DNA from: Aliidiomarina sp.
Lineage (GTDB): Bacteria > Pseudomonadota > Gammaproteobacteria > Enterobacterales > Alteromonadaceae
NCBI RefSeq assembly: GCF_022565475.1
Contig: NZ_JAIUMR010000008.1
Location: 82,415 to 146,414, forward strand
Length of the DNA: 64,000 nucleotides
Direction: 5' to 3'
The position numbers were made by a program, and so were the translations under genes. The notes under the pieces were generated by a model. The model ran no database searches. It was given only the letters and a program-made list of their open reading frames with translations, and was not told where the DNA came from. Numbering within the stretch: position 1 is the first letter of the stretch; every line of letters starts with the position of its first letter. This document shows positions 18,215 through 26,298 of this stretch, in pieces.

Positions 18215-19285
18215 TTAGTTGACCTGCCAATCCCTGCGTTCAACTTTCAATGCCCGTGAGCGAGCAGCTCGATAACGCCCTTTTAACGCGTCTATCGGCT
18301 CTGGCTCCGGGTTTAAGTCTCTACTACGCAAGTACTCAGGGTTATAAAGCTTGGAGATACTGCGCTCACCAAGATCACAAGCAAAGGTGACAATCGTTTT
18401 CCCAGGCTCATGTTGCAGCGCCGCAAACAATGCGCCGGCAACATTCAAAGCCGAACTACTTCCAAGCACAATGCCGTCCTGTTCGCGTACATATGAGGCA
18501 ATACTGACAAGGTCTTGATCCGGCAAGTTGAGTGCATAGTCGATTTTGGCATGGCGGAAGTTTTCAACTAAACGCATGATGCCAATTCCCTCGGTCATCG
18601 AGCCACCTGTGGCCCGATACTCACCACTACGCAAGAACTCGTAAACGCCGGAGCCGTCGGGGTCAATCATCCATACTTCAAGCTCTGGTTTTTGTTCTTT
18701 CAAAAATTTTGAATTGCCCGCTAAAGTCCCGCCTGTACCGGCAACTGAAACTAAGATATCGATTGCGCCATCGGTTTGTTGCCAAATTTCTGGCCCCGTT
18801 TGCAGGTAGTGCGCTCGCATATTGCTGGTATTTTCAAACTGGTTCGCCCACCAATAACTCGGGTTTTCCTCGGCAAGGCGGCGGGCGGTGTGGTAGAAGT
18901 GGTTTTCGTCGCGAAAAGGTACGGGTGGCACCGTCATTAAACGTCCACCGTGCAGTTCGATCATGCGCGTTTTTTCTGGTGTTTGGTCATTGGGCATTAC
19001 CACTAACAAATCAAAGCCGAGGGATTTCGCCACCACCGCTAAGCCAATCCCTGTGTTCCCCGCGGTGCCTTCAACGATAGTCATACCTGGCTTTAATTCA
19101 CCGCGTTCCATCGCATCTTGAACAAGTTGCAGCGCTGCTCTGTCTTTAATCGAGCCGCCTGGGTTTTGAAATTCACACTTCAGATAAATATTCGAACCCG
19201 ACAACTTTGATAACGACGGAATTAATAATAAATCGGTATTACCGATCAGTTCTGCTTGCGAACGGGCACGCCTTAATCCAACCAT
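18215..19285 (-). CDS. Cysteine synthase-like PLP enzyme
   Basis: Fold type II PLP enzyme of the cysteine synthase / cystathionine beta-synthase family. The PLP lysine lies in NPGGSIKDRAAL (about residue 45); the substrate loop is EGTAGNTGIGLA, and the phosphate-binding loop VSVAGTGGTLAG is near residue 180. ATG 19285 has AGGTGG 3-5 bases upstream; ATG 19300 is an alternative. At 356 residues it is longer than CysK (about 320) because of a C-terminal extension after FACDLGERSISKLYN. It could make cysteine from O-acetylserine or act as a cysteine desulfhydrase/other beta-replacement enzyme; sequence alone does not decide. Confidence 0.88.
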   Translation of the reverse strand: MVGLRRARSQAELIGNTDLLLIPSLSKLSGSNIYLKCEFQNPGGSIKDRAALQLVQDAMERGELKPGMTIVEGTAGNTGIGLAVVAKSLGFDLLVVMPNDQTPEKTRMIELHGGRLMTVPPVPFRDENHFYHTARRLAEENPSYWWANQFENTSNMRAHYLQTGPEIWQQTDGAIDILVSVAGTGGTLAGNSKFLKEQKPELEVWMIDPDGSGVYEFLRSGEYRATGGSMTEGIGIMRLVENFRHAKIDYALNLPDQDLVSIASYVREQDGIVLGSSSALNVAGALFAALQHEPGKTIVTFACDLGERSISKLYNPEYLRSRDLNPEPEPIDALKGRYRAARSRALKVERRDWQVN

Positions 19286-19300
19286 AACCACCTCATTCAT

Positions 19301-19610
19301 TCCCTACTACGGACTTGCTCCACAGCTCAATATGCATGGAGGCTACTATAGCAAAGGCATGCGAACAAATGCAGTGATAGTAAGCTTTGGCTTCAGAATA
19401 TTTCTGCATAATTAATAATCAACAAAAGGCGTGGCGACTTCAAAATCTGCGGTGTATACTTGTTCCTGCTTGTAAGCAGCTCGTTTTGAACGCTGGAACG
19501 ATATCTTCTTGGAAGTCCTCGTCTATAGCCTCTCAATCTAGCTGTCGAACAGCATTAAGTTCGCTGGCTTATGGTCAGCAGTTTCATTTTAAAGAAAGTT
19601 AGGAAAGGCT
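19301..19610 (+). promoter_or_regulatory. Promoter and long 5' leader of the cold-shock gene
   Basis: 310 bases without a gene. TATACT at 19455-19460 is a good -10 with a poor -35, predicting a start near 19467 and a leader of about 145 bases, the size typical of cspA thermoregulated leaders. The leader begins with a perfect hairpin CTGCTT-GT-AAGCAG (19466-19479) and ends with ribosome site AGGA at 19601-19604. The ORF-track entry 19387-19602 lies in this leader and shows no family resemblance. Bases 19301-19430 also carry the promoter of the divergent cysteine synthase-like gene. Confidence 0.6.
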
Positions 19611-19820
19611 ATGTCTGATATCGTTACTGGTACCGTTAAGTGGTTCAACGAATCGAAAGGTTTTGGTTTTCTTGAGCGCGCCGGCGGTCCAGATGTGTTT
19701 GTTCACTTCAGCGCCATTCAAGGTGACGGCTTCCGCACCCTGACTGAAGGCCAGAAAGTTCAGTTCACGATCACGCAAGGCCAGAAAGGCCCACAAGCTG
19801 AGAACGTAACTGTTGTTTAG
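19611..19820 (+). CDS. Cold-shock protein, CspA family
   Basis: 69-residue single cold-shock domain (OB fold) that binds single-stranded RNA/DNA. RNP1 reads KGFGFLE and RNP2 reads VFVHFSAI, both intact; the N terminus [14 protein letters not shown] is the family hallmark. RNA chaperone role in cold adaptation or growth is expected; which Csp paralogue it is cannot be told. It is monocistronic, with a long leader and its own terminator. Confidence 0.95.
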   Translation: MSDIVTGTVKWFNESKGFGFLERAGGPDVFVHFSAIQGDGFRTLTEGQKVQFTITQGQKGPQAENVTVV

Positions 19821-19847
19821 TCATGTCATTGTTTGACATGACCGTTT
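19820..19847 (+). terminator. Terminator of the cold-shock gene
   Basis: Perfect 9-bp stem GTCATGTCA / TGACATGAC with loop TTGTT, followed by CGTTTT; it starts at the last base of the stop codon. Confidence 0.8.
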
Positions 19848-19887
19848 TGACATCCGTCAGTCAACAACGTTTACAGACAAACAATTC

Positions 19888-19920
19888 AAATAATGGTCGG
19901 CGTTCAGCCGACCATTATTT
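19888..19920. terminator. Bidirectional terminator, csp / RND permease
   Basis: Perfect 14-bp stem AAATAATGGTCGGC / GCCGACCATTATTT with loop GTTCA. It abuts the stop codon of the minus-strand RND gene and lies 70 bases past the csp stop; A/T-rich stem ends supply T tails in both directions. Confidence 0.85.
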
Positions 19921-22900
19921 TATGCGGTGTTACCGCGCTTGCTAGTTAAAAAAGCCACCAAGCGTTCAGCGACGCCATTAACAATCAGGTAGAAGGCAGG
20001 AACGACGAAAAGAGTCAGCAGCATCGCACTGAGCAGGCCGCCGACCACGGTCAACGCCAGTGGGTGCATAATTTCTGCACCTTCACCAATGCCGAGCGCC
20101 AACGGCAACATACCGAGCACGGTGGTTAGCGTCGTCATTAAAATAGGTCGCAAGCGTACACTCGCGGCTTGCAGCACCGCCTCATGCATCGACAGTTGCT
20201 CGTCACGACGGCCTTTCTCAATATATTCCACCAGTAAAATGGCGTTATTGACGACAATCCCAATCAACAAGACCACGCCGATGAGTACTGGCGCTGACAA
20301 GGCTGTGCTCGTCAGTTTTAAGATACTGACAACACCAACCAGCGCCAGCGGTGCTGCGGTCAAAATTACCAAAGGATTGGTTAATCGTTCATATTGCACC
20401 GCCATGACCACGAACACTAGGAACAGTGCCAAAAAGACCACCGTTCGCAATTCGCGATTGGTTTCTTGGATGGTTTCCCATTGACCGGCATAAATCAAAC
20501 TGAACGACTCCGGCAATTCGAAACCTTCCATGCGGGCGTCGACTTCTGCCATGATACTGGCCACGTCATTGACTGCCGTATTGATATCACCATTAATTCG
20601 AACAACTCGATTTTGATTTTCACGTTCAATATGGGCTGGCCCCTCACCGAGCTGAAAACTCGCGACATCACGCAGCAATACCGGCGCACCTTGCACGCGA
20701 TCAAGTAGCAAATTACCTAAGACTTCTTCGTCATTGACCTGATCGCGCGGTAAACGCACGCGCACATCGTATTCATATTGACCATCTCGGAAGTACGACG
20801 GTACGGCACCGTCAACAGCAAATCGCACCGCACGACCAATTTCAGAAACCCGCAAGCCTAAATCTGCCGCGCGCTCGCGATCGACGATAATCCGCATTAA
20901 TGGGCTTTGATCTTCACGTCCCACTTCAACCCCTTCGAGCCCGGGAATACCTTGCAGCAGCGCTGCTATTTCGCGTGCGGTTTCGCGTAAATCACGCAAT
21001 TCATCACCGACCACACTAATTGAGAAGTCCGCGCCACCTGGGCTAAATTGCAATCCGCGAATGGATGGCGGCCGCACACTGATACGGGCGCCTGGCAAGT
21101 CTAAAGCGTCGAGCCGCTGCTGCGCTTCGGCAACCCACTGACCTGCGGTCATGTCCGGTCGTTCGCGCGAGGGCGTGAGTTGAACTCGAATATTACTGGT
21201 ACCAGGCCGTTCGTTAATAATACCGCCACCTAAATGACCACCAACCAAGGCGAACATGGTTTCAACATGCGGCATATCCATAATGACTGCTTCAATTTGG
21301 CGCGCCGCCTCGTCAGTTTCCAGCGGCGGCGTACCGCTCGGTAGCACCAGACGCACACTCACGCCACCGTCATCAACTTGCGGTAAAAACTCGTTCCCTA
21401 AGTCGCTGCCAACATTCACAATCACAACCACACCGGCAATAGCGGCAGCGACCACCATGTAGCGCCATCGCAACAGCTTCGCTAATGCTTTGACATAAAT
21501 GGTTTGCAACCAGCCAATAAAACGCGCAAACCCACGAACGAGCCAACTGTTTTCAAAACCACTTTGCCAACTAATTTTGGCAAGCAAGGCCGCTAATGCC
21601 GGAATAAGTGTCAGTGCTGCGGCCAAGGTCGCTAATATCGCGAAAGAAATGGTTAGAATTAATTCTCGGAAAATCATCGAAGCATAACCGGTGATCAACA
21701 GAAACGGCAAAACCGCTGCTAAGTTGGTTAAGGTACCCGCTGTGATTGCCGAAGACACTTCAGCCGCGCCTTGTTCAGCGCTTTCATCAATGCTCTGAGA
21801 TTCATCCTTTTGATGGCGAAAAATGTTTTCTAACATGACGATGGCGTTATCGAGCAACAACCCAACCCCAAGCGCAAGACCGCCTAAACTGATGACATTG
21901 AGAGTGAGGCCGCTAGCCCCCATGAGTGCAAAGGTTGCAAGGACCGCAACAGGAATGGATAAACCGACCACAAAGCTTTTGCGCAAGGAGCCCAAAAACA
22001 GCATAACCATGAGCATCGCTAATACACCACCTAAAACGGCTGCAGTGCCGACACTACTAATAGCTCCGCGAATAAAATAAACCGGATCGTCAATCGGTTG
22101 AAAACGAATATCAGCAGGTAAAAAGCCGCTTCGGTCCAATTGTAGCATAAGGCTTTGCACGGCTTCGACGACATCCACCGTATTCGCTTCCGGTAACTTG
22201 GTCAGCGAAACCTGCACCGCTGGAGTACCGTTTAAACGGGAAAATAGACGCTGCTCACGAAAGCCGTCACGGACCTCAGCAACTTCACTGAGGCGAATAC
22301 GTTGATCAGAACCGGGAATTTGTAACAGAAGATTAGCGACATCCTCTTCTGAAGTCAGCATGCCATCGGTTTTTGCCATCACATCAAAACTTGCAGAGGT
22401 CATCCAACCTGCCGCTACATCGATATTTTCCATCGCTAACAAGTCGACAATATCCTGCATGCGCAAGCCGAAAGCGCGAAGGCGCTGCTGATCGACAATG
22501 ACTTCCATTTCGCGTTGTAACCCGCCGGCAACTTCAACACCTGCAACACCATGAATTGACACCAGTTGTGGCGTAAGTTGATTGACGACCCAATCACGCA
22601 CCGCGACTTCACTGCGCACCGTTGAACTGAAGCCTGCTTGCCAGACTGGGTCTTGTGACGGATCTCGTTTATACAGGCGCGGAGGTTCGGCATCAGGCGG
22701 CAATTGTGTCCGTGCTAACTCAAGCAGTCTTCCGGCATCCTGAAGGGCAAGGTCGAGGTTGGTACCGAGCTCGAAATGCAAATTTACATTGGTTCTTCCT
22801 TCCGAGGCCCGACTATCAATGAGCACCAGATTCTCGACGGCGGCGAGATTCCTTTCGAGCACGCGCGTCACTTGCTCTTCCATCACCTCAGGCGCAACGC

Positions 22901-23060
22901 CTGGATGATTCACAGTGACTGTAATTTGCGGGTATTCAATATGCGGCAGGAGGTCAACCGGCAGGCGTTGCACGAAGAACAAACCGAGGACGAGAATAAC
23001 GGCTGTCAGTGACAGCGTCCCGATGGGACGACGGATGGCTTGACTGCTGAGCCCACGCAT
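19920..23060 (-). CDS. RND efflux transporter permease subunit
   Basis: Inner-membrane proton-driven pump subunit of 1046 residues, full length for the AcrB/MdtB class. The N terminus SSQAIRRPIGTLSLTAVILVLG is the first helix; two large periplasmic loops follow. The TM4 charged segment reads GVGLLLDNAIVMLENIFRH, with DN where AcrB has DD. PLALVGVVSILKLTS and GIVVNNAILLVEYIEKG in the second half match the TM10-11 region. It follows its adaptor gene after 3 bases. No outer-membrane TolC-like gene is adjacent, so it probably uses a shared channel. Drug or hydrophobic-compound efflux is likely; substrates are unknown. Confidence 0.93.
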   Translation of the reverse strand: MRGLSSQAIRRPIGTLSLTAVILVLGLFFVQRLPVDLLPHIEYPQITVTVNHPGVAPEVMEEQVTRVLERNLAAVENLVLIDSRASEGRTNVNLHFELGTNLDLALQDAGRLLELARTQLPPDAEPPRLYKRDPSQDPVWQAGFSSTVRSEVAVRDWVVNQLTPQLVSIHGVAGVEVAGGLQREMEVIVDQQRLRAFGLRMQDIVDLLAMENIDVAAGWMTSASFDVMAKTDGMLTSEEDVANLLLQIPGSDQRIRLSEVAEVRDGFREQRLFSRLNGTPAVQVSLTKLPEANTVDVVEAVQSLMLQLDRSGFLPADIRFQPIDDPVYFIRGAISSVGTAAVLGGVLAMLMVMLFLGSLRKSFVVGLSIPVAVLATFALMGASGLTLNVISLGGLALGVGLLLDNAIVMLENIFRHQKDESQSIDESAEQGAAEVSSAITAGTLTNLAAVLPFLLITGYASMIFRELILTISFAILATLAAALTLIPALAALLAKISWQSGFENSWLVRGFARFIGWLQTIYVKALAKLLRWRYMVVAAAIAGVVVIVNVGSDLGNEFLPQVDDGGVSVRLVLPSGTPPLETDEAARQIEAVIMDMPHVETMFALVGGHLGGGIINERPGTSNIRVQLTPSRERPDMTAGQWVAEAQQRLDALDLPGARISVRPPSIRGLQFSPGGADFSISVVGDELRDLRETAREIAALLQGIPGLEGVEVGREDQSPLMRIIVDRERAADLGLRVSEIGRAVRFAVDGAVPSYFRDGQYEYDVRVRLPRDQVNDEEVLGNLLLDRVQGAPVLLRDVASFQLGEGPAHIERENQNRVVRINGDINTAVNDVASIMAEVDARMEGFELPESFSLIYAGQWETIQETNRELRTVVFLALFLVFVVMAVQYERLTNPLVILTAAPLALVGVVSILKLTSTALSAPVLIGVVLLIGIVVNNAILLVEYIEKGRRDEQLSMHEAVLQAASVRLRPILMTTLTTVLGMLPLALGIGEGAEIMHPLALTVVGGLLSAMLLTLFVVPAFYLIVNGVAERLVAFLTSKRGNTA

Positions 23061-23063
23061 CCG

Positions 23064-24155
23064 CTAACCTCGCCAATTCACAATGCGCACGCGGGTGCCG
23101 TCGCGCATATCAATCGGATTGGTTGCTAAGACAACGGCACCAGCGTCAATGCCATCGACCACTTCAGTCCATTGGCCGCGAGTAATCCCGGTTTGAATGA
23201 TCACGCGCGTCAAACGGTCATCGATCACTTGATAAACATAGCGGTCGGTGCCGTCCTCACCAATCGCAGCAGCCGGTACCGCCAGCGAATCGGGACGCGA
23301 GTCCACAATCAAAGGTAAACGCGCTAGAAAACCTGGGCGAACACCGCGTTCGTAACTATCACTTGGCAGCAATACTTCGACATGAATTAAACGACTCTCT
23401 GCATCTGCTGCAGGGAAAATACGACGAATGCTGCCGGTGATTGTTTCATCGGGCAATGCGTCAAGCCGCACTGGCACTTCCTGCCCCACGGTCAAATGCC
23501 GCACATCGCGTTCGGAAACGCCCGGTAAGATCACTAACTCGTCCATTTTCGCGAGCACAAATAATGGCTCCCGTGGCTCAACCGCTTCGCCTTCCTGAAT
23601 ATAGCGCGCAGTGATCACGCCGTCTGTGGGCGCAGTAATGACGCCAAAAGACAGACGTGTTTGCCACAAATCCCGTTCTGCGGTGGCAGCCGCATAGCTA
23701 GCTTCCGCTCGCTCCAGTTCCGCCCGCGCTATCGTTTGGGTATCGCTGAGCTGACGAATACGCTCAAGTTCTAACCGCGCTTCTTGCGCTCGGGCTTGCG
23801 CACGATTCAATTCCGCTTGTTGCTCGGCGACATCGAACTCAGCCAGACGTTGGCCTTGCGTGACATAGTCTGATTCTTCAACGGCAATCGAATTCACCAT
23901 CCCTTGCGCCCGGCTATTGAGATTGACAACAACACGCGGTTGCACCGTCGCCGACAAATTTAATTGTCGCGACAGATCTCGTGGCACAACTTCGTAAGCT
24001 GCTATCGGCGTTCTTGGTTGTTCACCTGCAGAGCTATTTTGCTCAGTTTGCTCGGAGCAAGCAGTCAGCAAGAGCAAGGTTGCTGCCGCGCTAAGCAAAG
24101 CAATAAACAAAGTCAGTCGCCGAAATTTTTGCGGTTCACCTTTTAGTGTGGTCAT
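23064..24155 (-). CDS. RND efflux periplasmic adaptor (MFP) lipoprotein
   Basis: Membrane fusion protein linking the RND permease to an outer-membrane channel. The ORF opens at 24245, inside the upstream gene, but ATG 24155 gives a clean lipoprotein signal ending in LLTAC (lipobox Cys near residue 33). Then comes the beta-barrel/lipoyl half-motif LSATVQPRVVVNLNSRAQG, an alpha-helical hairpin (about 100-150, rich in A, E, Q and R), the second lipoyl half ITAPTDGVITARYIQEGEAV, and a barrel domain with VRLDALPDETITGSIRRIFP. It lies 3 bases before the permease start, so the pair is one operon, preceded by the channel/RCK gene. Confidence 0.92.
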   Translation of the reverse strand: MTTLKGEPQKFRRLTLFIALLSAAATLLLLTACSEQTEQNSSAGEQPRTPIAAYEVVPRDLSRQLNLSATVQPRVVVNLNSRAQGMVNSIAVEESDYVTQGQRLAEFDVAEQQAELNRAQARAQEARLELERIRQLSDTQTIARAELERAEASYAAATAERDLWQTRLSFGVITAPTDGVITARYIQEGEAVEPREPLFVLAKMDELVILPGVSERDVRHLTVGQEVPVRLDALPDETITGSIRRIFPAADAESRLIHVEVLLPSDSYERGVRPGFLARLPLIVDSRPDSLAVPAAAIGEDGTDRYVYQVIDDRLTRVIIQTGITRGQWTEVVDGIDAGAVVLATNPIDMRDGTRVRIVNWRG

Positions 24156-24195
24156 AAACTTATTACACCGGTTTGCAGAAAATTGTTCAATTCTT

Positions 24196-26115
24196 TTAGG
24201 CCTGTGTACCTTGTAACACGATGAGTTGTGTATTTGCGGTGACATTCACCTGCTCGTTTAACGGTGGATTCATCACAGTTCGGCCATCGGGTTGTTGATA
24301 GCCAAGTAACACAGCCTGCTGAGCGAGTGCATGTTCGCGCAGTTCCGCAATGGTCACCGAGCGCTGTAACGCGGGTGGTGCGTAGCGAATGCCCATACGC
24401 GCACCTTCGGAACTCAGAAGCTGCTCATACACCGTATGTAGTTGCGGATAAACCGCGACTTGAGCAAGCACGTGCGAAACCACCACGGAACTGACTAACA
24501 CTTCGTTATGGCTGTGGTCAACATAGGCTTCATTACTCGGGTCGTGCAGCTCGACCATGATGTGCGGACGAAGGTCTGGGTTCCCCTGCGCCAGCAAGTA
24601 ATCGAGCACCATGAATGCGACAATACTGCGAGCGTCGGCTTCCTCGCCCGTGCCTAAACGGTCACTACTAAACAACATCACGGCATCATATTGATGGGGT
24701 TTCAATTCTTTTAGCACGGCTTCAAGGGTGTAGTCTGCTTCGCGCCAATTGATTTGTAACGGCATCTCGTCTTGACCATTTAACCCCCAACGCTGCTGTA
24801 ATTTTCGCTGGCGCTCGTCAATACTCGACGTTGACACCGACGTTACCGCAAATTCAGTGCGTTGATCGGCAATGAACTGCTCAAGTAAAGCAGGCACACG
24901 GTTGTTCCAACCAAGCAACAACACTTTACTTTGGCGTGGACGTGGCGGCGTTAACAACAGCTGCGGGGTGGCTATCCGCTTATGCGTCGCTGAACCATTG
25001 CGATGTTGAATGTCGCGAACGCGACCAGCTAAGTATAGAATCTCATCGCCCGCTTTAAGCATAAAGTCTGCGGGCGGCGCTAAATAGGAGTGCTGCTCAC
25101 CATTCACTTCGCGCAAGACACCACATGGTGTCACGTACAAAGCACTGGCATACACCTGTTGCCATTTTTTGCCGACAAAGTTAGCGGCAGTAACAGGAAT
25201 AAATTGCGGCTGATCCGCATCGACCAACAATGCGTTCACGGCACCCGAAAGTCCCGGATACAAGGTACTACGCATCAAAATGCGTGCAATTAAGAGATCG
25301 GATGCCACCACTTCTAGCGGCCCACGGTAGGTGTGGCGAGCGATTGCGATTTTCTGTGCGTCCTGTAACTCAATAATCACCCGCGGCGGCAAGGTCGTCA
25401 GCTGCTGCGCTTGCAAAGATAACAAGACTTTGATGGCGTCCGCGTCGGCACTTAAGGTCTGCTCAGCGAAGTTCCCTCGTGATGGCACAATTATGGTTTG
25501 CGCTTCTTGCACCGCGACTCGTTGCAGATGGTCTGGATTGAGTAGTGACCCAGACCGTAAAACCACACGCCGACGCTGCTTGGTCGACCAAGGTTGAGCA
25601 AGAACCTCTTCACTTGGACCTTCGGTAATGTTATCGGCTAATACGGCGATGCGATTGACTAAAGTCGCGGGAACTTCTGGGTGAATCAATTCATTAACCA
25701 CCGGAATTGAGCGCGACGTCCAACCGAGAATAACCGTGTGTTGGCGAAATGAAACCGGGGTCTGCCCTAGCTCAAATCGACGCATTTGGCGAAAGAGCCA
25801 TTGGGTCATAATTGCCACTAAGGTACCCATAAACAACACATAGCCGGCGACGGTGAGAAGTGTGGAGATAATGCGTCGCGAGGTGCCCTCGTCGTCACCT
25901 AGGTAACCCGGATCGGTTAAACGTAAAAATGACCACCAGAGTTCCTCTGCAATTCCGGCGTCACTGCGCGCAAACACAAAGACTAAAAAGCCCCCAAACA
26001 CCGCAACTGCAGCGACAACTCCCCAAGCCAAGAGTAGCTGCAACAGCGCACCGCCTCCGAGCATGCGCTCAAGCCAATACTTTAATCGCCCAACCGTACT
26101 TGAACGCAAACTCAT
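24196..26115 (-). CDS. CASTOR/POLLUX-like ion channel with RCK domains
   Basis: 639-residue membrane protein. Two N-terminal helices (about residues 25-50 and 85-110) bracket a pore-like segment with ELWWSFLRLTDPGYLG, where canonical K+ channels have TVGYG, so ion selectivity is uncertain. The rest contains NAD-binding-like (TrkA-N/RCK) domains: HTVILGWTSRSIPVVNEL (about 128) and VLLLGWNNRVPALLEQF (about 400), each a Rossmann start. This matches bacterial relatives of plant CASTOR/POLLUX channels. It stands upstream of, and 40 bases from, the adaptor start and could share the transcript; a functional link is not obvious. Confidence 0.75.
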   Translation of the reverse strand: MSLRSSTVGRLKYWLERMLGGGALLQLLLAWGVVAAVAVFGGFLVFVFARSDAGIAEELWWSFLRLTDPGYLGDDEGTSRRIISTLLTVAGYVLFMGTLVAIMTQWLFRQMRRFELGQTPVSFRQHTVILGWTSRSIPVVNELIHPEVPATLVNRIAVLADNITEGPSEEVLAQPWSTKQRRRVVLRSGSLLNPDHLQRVAVQEAQTIIVPSRGNFAEQTLSADADAIKVLLSLQAQQLTTLPPRVIIELQDAQKIAIARHTYRGPLEVVASDLLIARILMRSTLYPGLSGAVNALLVDADQPQFIPVTAANFVGKKWQQVYASALYVTPCGVLREVNGEQHSYLAPPADFMLKAGDEILYLAGRVRDIQHRNGSATHKRIATPQLLLTPPRPRQSKVLLLGWNNRVPALLEQFIADQRTEFAVTSVSTSSIDERQRKLQQRWGLNGQDEMPLQINWREADYTLEAVLKELKPHQYDAVMLFSSDRLGTGEEADARSIVAFMVLDYLLAQGNPDLRPHIMVELHDPSNEAYVDHSHNEVLVSSVVVSHVLAQVAVYPQLHTVYEQLLSSEGARMGIRYAPPALQRSVTIAELREHALAQQAVLLGYQQPDGRTVMNPPLNEQVNVTANTQLIVLQGTQA

Positions 26116-26217
26116 ACTGATTTCCTTATAATTTTTTTTCCTCGGTCAGTTTAGCAGGAAAATTAATCATTCAATTGCTAGTTTCTTAATTAATCTGGGG
26201 GCGCGCCAGATTTCAAC

Positions 26218-26245
26218 TTGTGATTTCACTTCAGACTGCTAGTGT
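26218..26245 (+). promoter_or_regulatory. Predicted promoter of the BetT-like gene
   Basis: TTGTGA (26218-26223), 16-base spacer, TAGTGT (26240-26245) preceded by TGC (extended -10). It lies 53 bases upstream of the start at 26299, which has GGAG 7 bases before it. The rest of the 183-base divergent gap is A/T-rich with several ATTAAT motifs but no clear operator. Confidence 0.5.
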
Positions 26246-26298
26246 AAATAGGTATGCCACCAGAATAATAAACGATTGCCACAACAAGGAGTCTTTGC

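Noticed and set aside
19387-19602. 71-residue ORF upstream of the cold-shock gene
   Set aside because: It lies in the predicted leader RNA, shows no conserved motif and has no convincing ribosome site.
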